Origin: Oscillospiraceae bacterium
GTDB taxonomy: Bacteria; Bacillota; Clostridia; Oscillospirales; Oscillospiraceae
Direction: 5' to 3'
Assembly: GCA_018053145.1 (NCBI GenBank)
Contig: JAGPMA010000012.1
Coordinates: 1 to 46,342, forward strand
DNA length: 46,342 nt
Shown: one piece after another, positions 42,354 through 46,342 of the stretch
How the letters are laid out: each line of letters opens with the position of its first letter
How positions within the stretch are numbered: position 1 is the stretch's first letter
The notes under the pieces: model-generated
What the model saw: only the letters and a program-made list of their open reading frames with translations
The model's database searches: none
Told to the model about the DNA's origin: nothing
Translations under genes and position numbers: made by a program

Positions 42354-42489
42354 TTGATGCGGTGCAAAGCTCATAATTTGGTCTTTGTGATGCTTAGATG
42401 ATGCTTTGTTTGGTCGTGGTGTAAAACTCATAATAAGGTTTGCCTTTATTATAAAGGCTCAATTTGGTGGAACTTCTTTGGGTGTTGTA

Positions 42490-43317
42490 CTATTTCCCGA
42501 GTGTAGTCGTTCTTTTATAAGCCTCATAAACGGCGGAAGCCGCCGCCGCGCGGAAACCCGCCTTTTCGAGCTCTTCGACGCCCACGATGGTTGAACCACC
42601 GGGCGAGCAGACAGCATCCTTGAGCTCTCCCGGGTGTTTGCCTGTTTCAAGTACCATCGCAGCTGCGCCCAAAACCGCCTGCGCTGCAAATTTCTGTGCT
42701 TTGTCGCGGGGTAAGCCGACCATTACGCCGCCGTCGGCAAGGGCTTCGATGAACATATAGGTGTATGCGGGTGAACAACTGAAAACAGGTGTCGCAGCGT
42801 CGATATAGCTCTCGTCTATAAGTGAGCTTAACCCACCGGGAGCCAAAGCGGCAAGCAAGTGCTCGACATCCTCCTCCGACACATCCTTTTCGGGAGAAAC
42901 CAGAACAAGCCCTTTGCCAACCGCAACAGGCGTGTTCGGCATAAGTCTGACGATAGGCAAAGCTAGACCGTTGTTTTCAAGAACGGCGGCAATGGTGCCC
43001 TTTGTAACTCCGGCGGCAATCGAAACAATCACCTTTTCGTCGCCGTTTTCGGAGCACTCCTTGAGTATGGGGCATATGCCTTTTAGAGCGTCCGCCAAAA
43101 TGTTCGGTTTGACACAGAGAAACACAAAGTGAGCTCTCGCCACTGCATCCTCCGCAGTTTCTGCAACACTACAGCCTGTTTTTGCGGAAAGCTCGGCTGT
43201 TTTGTCAGTGTCTCTGTCATAAACGAACACGTTTTTCGGCTCGATTGCACGGCAAACTGCCTCTATAATTGCACCGCCCATATTCCCGGCTCCGATAAAT
43301 GCAAAAGTACTCTTCAT
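42490..43317 (-). CDS. proC: Pyrroline-5-carboxylate reductase
   Basis: 275 residues. It makes proline from pyrroline-5-carboxylate with NAD(P)H. The N-terminal Rossmann motif is FAFIGAGNMGGAIIEAV (about 4-20), FLCVKPNILADAL follows, and VSIAAGVTKGTIAAV and IVRLMPNTPVAVGKG are typical. The C-terminal helical domain has FSCSPAYTYMFIEALADGGV and the signature-like HPGELKDAVCSPGGSTIVGV. The start at 43317 has AAGGAGAG upstream. In Bacillus the proC paralogue comER is next to comEA-comEB; the same relatives sit around this gene. Confidence 0.95.
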   Translation of the reverse strand: MKSTFAFIGAGNMGGAIIEAVCRAIEPKNVFVYDRDTDKTAELSAKTGCSVAETAEDAVARAHFVFLCVKPNILADALKGICPILKECSENGDEKVIVSIAAGVTKGTIAAVLENNGLALPIVRLMPNTPVAVGKGLVLVSPEKDVSEEDVEHLLAALAPGGLSSLIDESYIDAATPVFSCSPAYTYMFIEALADGGVMVGLPRDKAQKFAAQAVLGAAAMVLETGKHPGELKDAVCSPGGSTIVGVEELEKAGFRAAAASAVYEAYKRTTTLGK

Positions 43318-43391
43318 AATGAGCTCTCCTTTTATAAAGATCGTCAAAGGCTGGCTTTGCGGCTTTTGTTGCTAGCGACCTTCATAGCTGT

Positions 43392-44939
43392 TTATTTTTT
43401 GTTTCTTCCGAAAAAATCATCAAAATAGTCACGCTCGGCTTTGGATTCGCCTGCATTGCCGTCATCCTTGCCCAAATACTCAGCTTCCCTGTATTCAACT
43501 TTTTCGTCTTTGTTGGGGGCGGCCGCGGCACGTGTTTTTGGCGGACTTGTTGAGGCTTGACGCTCTCCTAAGGCTTTTTCCTTTGCCCTGCGCCGCATTT
43601 CAAGCTCCTGCATGTGCCTTTTCTTCGCCCTGCGGTAGCGCACAACAAGGTAAATGTATGTACCCAAAAGGCCAAGGACTATTAGGATGAAAATGATTAC
43701 CAGTGGGTTTGAAAGCGACTTAAAGATTTTTTGCTTTATAAACTGCGAATAGCTTAAATCAACGGACGAGCAGGCCACAAGCTTTGATTGTCCGTATACA
43801 ACTCCGTCGCGTAATATGGATATCTCTCCAAGGACAGAGCCAGCGTCAATCGGCGCTACAAGGTCTTTGCCTTCGTCTTCGCTGTAAATTGTGACCTGCT
43901 GCTCAAAGCTTGAATTGTCTTCATCGTTTGCCATTAGAGCTTGAACAACCGTTTCCGGACGAACTGTCACGTAGTCCGCGTCTTTTCCCATTTTTACGGG
44001 AACATCCTTGATTAGGTCGTTTGTTTCCAGAATGTTGCGGTAACTGTAATTCTCGAACGCCCAATTATAAATCCGAATTGACTCGGAAAAATTGGTGTAT
44101 TCTGTTTTTTCAACTTTTTCTACCGCTGCACCGCCCATTAGAACACAAAGCAGCGATACGCTGTCCTTGTTTGCCGTTGAAACCAGGCAGTAACCCGCGT
44201 CGTTTGTGTGGCCGGTTTTCATTCCCTTGGCGTATTCATAATAATAGCCGGGATAAAGCTCGGAATCTTTGTTTATTAGTCCGTTTGTGTTGCTTATCAC
44301 ACGCTCCGGCGAAAGGTTTGTTGCCGGAATAGTCTTTGTAACCGTGTTGCAGACCTGCATAAACAGCGGGTGAGAATAAGCCTCAAACGCGATTAGGGAC
44401 AGATCCTTCGCCGTTGTGTAATGGTTATAATCGGGATATCCGTGTGTGTTTTGAAAGTTTGTTCCCGTACAGCCGAGCTCCTTGGCTCTGGCGTTCATCA
44501 TTCCCACAAAGGTCGAGATGTCCCCTGCTATGTAACTTGCAACCATGTTACACGCTTCGTTGGCCGAAGAGAGCATTGCGCAGTAGAGCACGTCCTCCAG
44601 CGTCATGGTTTCACCTACGAGAATTCCGGCACTGCTACCGTCCTCCCCAAGTGCCGTTGAAATGTCGGCTCCGGCGGTTACTGTATCTGTAAGTGAGACT
44701 TTTCCGGCCTCGATTGCTTCAACCGCAAGCAAAACGGTCATAATCTTTGTTGTACTGGCGGGATAGACCTTTTCGTTTTCGTCTTTTGAATAAAGGACAT
44801 TGCCTGTTTGCGTATCGATAAGTACAAGCGCCTTTACCTCCGGTGCGGGGTCGGATAATGCTTTTGCGGAGGATGGCATAAGCATCGCGGATATTATGGT
44901 AAATATTAAAATATAGGATAAAATCTTTGACTTTTTCAT
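43392..44939 (-). CDS. dacF: D-alanyl-D-alanine carboxypeptidase (DacF/PBP5 type) with cytoplasmic tail
   Basis: 515 residues. After a signal peptide (about 1-28), the serine penicillin-binding domain shows S-x2-K in YPASTTKIMTVLLA, SAN in CAMLSSANEACNM and K-T-G in GMKTGHTNDAGYC. It trims the terminal D-Ala of peptidoglycan stem peptides. Following the PBP5-type beta domain, residues about 405-440 contain a strong membrane helix (LVIIFILIVLGLLGTYIYLV). It is followed by a basic-then-acidic cytoplasmic tail of about 80 residues (RRAKKRHMQELEMRRRAKEK ... DYFDDFFGRNKK). Classical PBP5 ends in an amphipathic helix, so a true transmembrane anchor with a long inner tail is distinctive. Confidence 0.93.
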   Translation of the reverse strand: MKKSKILSYILIFTIISAMLMPSSAKALSDPAPEVKALVLIDTQTGNVLYSKDENEKVYPASTTKIMTVLLAVEAIEAGKVSLTDTVTAGADISTALGEDGSSAGILVGETMTLEDVLYCAMLSSANEACNMVASYIAGDISTFVGMMNARAKELGCTGTNFQNTHGYPDYNHYTTAKDLSLIAFEAYSHPLFMQVCNTVTKTIPATNLSPERVISNTNGLINKDSELYPGYYYEYAKGMKTGHTNDAGYCLVSTANKDSVSLLCVLMGGAAVEKVEKTEYTNFSESIRIYNWAFENYSYRNILETNDLIKDVPVKMGKDADYVTVRPETVVQALMANDEDNSSFEQQVTIYSEDEGKDLVAPIDAGSVLGEISILRDGVVYGQSKLVACSSVDLSYSQFIKQKIFKSLSNPLVIIFILIVLGLLGTYIYLVVRYRRAKKRHMQELEMRRRAKEKALGERQASTSPPKTRAAAAPNKDEKVEYREAEYLGKDDGNAGESKAERDYFDDFFGRNKK

Positions 44940-44998
44940 ATGCATCTCCGGAAGAATATGTTATATTGTATATAATATAATTTAAAACACTACCGTTT

Positions 44999-45027
44999 AT
45001 TATACGAACATTTCTATTGAAAATCAA
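44999..45027 (-). promoter_or_regulatory. Sigma-A promoter of dacF
   Basis: On the - strand, TTGATT (complement of 45022-45027) and TATAAT (complement of 44999-45004) are separated by 17 bases, about 60 bases before the dacF start. A very AT-rich stretch (44955-44995) forms the leader. Confidence 0.65.
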
Positions 45028-45073
45028 TCAAAATATATGTGCCCGTTCAAAGCGGCTGTTAGGAGAAGATTAT

Positions 45074-45457
45074 TTGAAGCTTAGCAAGGCCGAAATTATT
45101 ATAATTGTTATCACTGTTGTTTTTGTATCTCTAGCCTTTATCTCTTTTCTTATTGACCGCGACGGAAGAGCCGCTGTTACCATTTCAACCGACATCACGG
45201 CAAGCGCGGAAGCCTCGGTCTCACCGTCTTCCGCCGCGCCGTCGCCTGAAATCTCGTCGGTTACGCTTGTGAATATAAACACCGCGACGGCGCAGGAGCT
45301 ATGCTCCCTTCCCGGAATCGGCGAAACCTTATCGGGAAGAATAGTTGCCTATCGCGAGGAGCACGGCTTATTTAAAAGCACGGATGAAATTATGAGCGTT
45401 GAAGGAATCGGCGCAAAAACATTTGAAAACCTAAAGAACAACATCACAGTAGACTAA
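45074..45457 (+). CDS. ComEA-like helix-hairpin-helix membrane protein
   Basis: 127 residues from a TTG start; AGGAGA (45061-45066) is seven bases upstream. A single N-terminal membrane helix (IIIIVITVVFVSLAFISFLI) is followed by a Ser/Ala/Pro linker and a C-terminal helix-hairpin-helix DNA-binding domain (VNINTATAQELCSLPGIGET, then GRIVAYREEHG and MSVEGIGAKTFENLKNNITV). This matches ComEA, the DNA receptor of natural competence, but lacks the SLBB domain of Bacillus ComEA; the short form occurs in many genomes. comEC is not in the window. The next gene starts 18 bases later, so it may be cotranscribed with the response regulator. Confidence 0.85.
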   Translation: MKLSKAEIIIIVITVVFVSLAFISFLIDRDGRAAVTISTDITASAEASVSPSSAAPSPEISSVTLVNINTATAQELCSLPGIGETLSGRIVAYREEHGLFKSTDEIMSVEGIGAKTFENLKNNITVD

Positions 45458-45475
45458 ACAGTCGGAGGCATTATA

Positions 45476-46159
45476 ATGAGAATACTTGTCGTGGATGATG
45501 AGAAGCTGCTTGTCAAGGGAATAAAATTCAATCTGGAAAACGAGGGCTATGAGGTCGACGTCTGTTACGACGGGGAGGCCGCTGTTGAAATGGCAAAAAG
45601 CAGCTCGTATGACCTTATCCTTCTCGATTTGATGATGCCCAAGCTCGACGGGCTGGAAGCCTGTATGAAAATTCGTGAGAGCTCGGTCGTTCCGATAATA
45701 ATGCTCACCGCAAAAAGCGAGGATACGGACAAGCTGATCGGTTTTGAATACGGGGCTGACGACTATATAACAAAGCCCTTCAACATTCTTGAGCTTAAAG
45801 CAAGGGTTCGCGCACTTCTGCGTAGAAGTGCTATCCAGAATCCCGGAAACAAGGATGACTGCCTGACACGCGGCCATGTTGCAATCGACACTTCCCGCCG
45901 CATCGCTTTGAAAAACGGCGTTCCCGTTGAGCTTACTGCTAAGGAGTTTAATCTTGCCGAGCTTCTTATGCGAAACCCCGGCAAGGTATACAGCCGCGAA
46001 CGACTTTTGGACATCATCTGGGGCTTTGACTATCAGGGTGACGCCCGAACAGTCGATGTCCACATTCGCAGACTGCGTGAAAAGCTGGAGCTTGACCCCG
46101 CCGACCCGAAGTGCTTTGCGACCAAGTGGGGCGTTGGCTATTACTTTGGTGAGGACTGA
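45476..46159 (+). CDS. OmpR-family response regulator
   Basis: 227 residues. The receiver domain has acidic pair DD(E) at 7-9, phospho-acceptor Asp51 in ILLDLMMPKLDG, IIMLTAKSE and ITKPFNILEL. The winged-helix effector (about 130-227) has LTAKEFNLAELLMRNPGKVY and VDVHIRRLREKLELDP...TKWGVGYYFG. The layout is that of PhoP/WalR regulators. CGGAGG (45461-45466) sits ten bases before the ATG. The next gene, begun at 46296, is likely the cognate kinase. Confidence 0.93.
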   Translation: MRILVVDDEKLLVKGIKFNLENEGYEVDVCYDGEAAVEMAKSSSYDLILLDLMMPKLDGLEACMKIRESSVVPIIMLTAKSEDTDKLIGFEYGADDYITKPFNILELKARVRALLRRSAIQNPGNKDDCLTRGHVAIDTSRRIALKNGVPVELTAKEFNLAELLMRNPGKVYSRERLLDIIWGFDYQGDARTVDVHIRRLREKLELDPADPKCFATKWGVGYYFGED

Positions 46160-46295
46160 CATTATTTGAGCAAGGATGTCGCCCTGGCTTATTGAAGACG
46201 TGTTATATTGTTCTAAAATTTTATATAGACTTTTTTTGCCTTTTGAAATAAAATATCTTAATTGCTAACAAAAGGAACCATGGGGAGAGAAGCTC

Positions 46296-46342
46296 ATGAA
46301 AAGGCTACCCGGTGTAAGTTCAATAACGAACAGCGTACAGCT
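46296..46342 (+). CDS. Start of next gene (partial, probably histidine kinase)
   Basis: ATG 46296 is preceded by GGGGAGAGA (46282-46290) and the first 15 codons read MKRLPGVSSITNSVQ, with no stop before the window ends. There is no homology to judge by. The position 136 bases after a response regulator suggests a sensor kinase. Confidence 0.5.
   Translation, partial: MKRLPGVSSITNSVQ

Noticed and set aside
1-46342. CRISPR arrays, complete insertion sequences, toxin-antitoxin or restriction systems
   Set aside because: No regularly spaced identical repeats, transposase motifs or defence-type proteins were seen anywhere in the window.

Overview
The window looks like a chromosomal segment of an anaerobic, low-to-mid GC Clostridia-type Firmicute, perhaps from the Oscillospirales (the order is a guess). 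Support comes from pyruvate:ferredoxin oxidoreductase (nifJ), a T-box in front of cysE-cysS, S-layer-homology (SLH) surface proteins, and Firmicutes-type neighbourhoods: asp23-fakA, darA-holB-ricT, rpmH-rnpA-yidD-yidC-khpB, and rimO-pgsA next to recA-recX.

Layout. 1-180: an orphan 3' half of a tRNA-Pro(UGG) gene followed by a terminator, probably the distal attachment scar of an element lying to the left. 577-7010 (+): a molybdenum-cofactor cluster with an HTH-TOBE sensor/regulator, MoeA, a MoeA fused to a periplasmic-binding-protein-like domain, XdhC, a THEP1-type NTPase and a class I methyltransferase. No molybdoenzyme is present. 7196-11310: a secreted SLH protein (+) and a two-subunit ABC exporter (-) that collide at about 8570. 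Both converging genes lose their 3' ends there, so this is a real deletion or an assembly misjoin. 11454-13168 (+): a two-component system divergent from the exporter, then three stacked hairpins.

13353-23790 (-): a long housekeeping block, read from right to left as response regulator and histidine kinase, a DUF1385 membrane protein, prmC, recA, recX, rimO and pgsA. Then comes a well-defined promoter and Cys T-box driving cysE-cysS. 23988-24599 (+) is an Sfp-like phosphopantetheinyl transferase. 24766-28305 (-) is nifJ. 28683-30743 (+) is asp23-fakA. 30925-33304 (-) is darA-holB-ricT. 33481-34599 (+) is a DUF2974 alpha/beta-hydrolase-like gene, and 34683-34937 (-) is acpP.

34983-39524 (-): the rpmH-rnpA-yidD-yidC-khpB ribosome/membrane-insertion block. 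A queuosine pair (queH, queT) lies upstream where dnaA is often found. 39656-46342: an SLH / beta-solenoid / L,D-transpeptidase wall protein, a dCMP deaminase (ComEB-like), ProC (ComER-like), a DacF-type carboxypeptidase with an unusual cytoplasmic tail, a ComEA-like helix-hairpin-helix protein, a response regulator, and the first 15 codons of the next gene. I see no CRISPR array, complete insertion sequence, rRNA or intact tRNA. The least conventional parts are the Mo-cofactor cluster with its HTH-TOBE regulator and nearby secreted SLH protein, and the double-truncation junction at about 8570.
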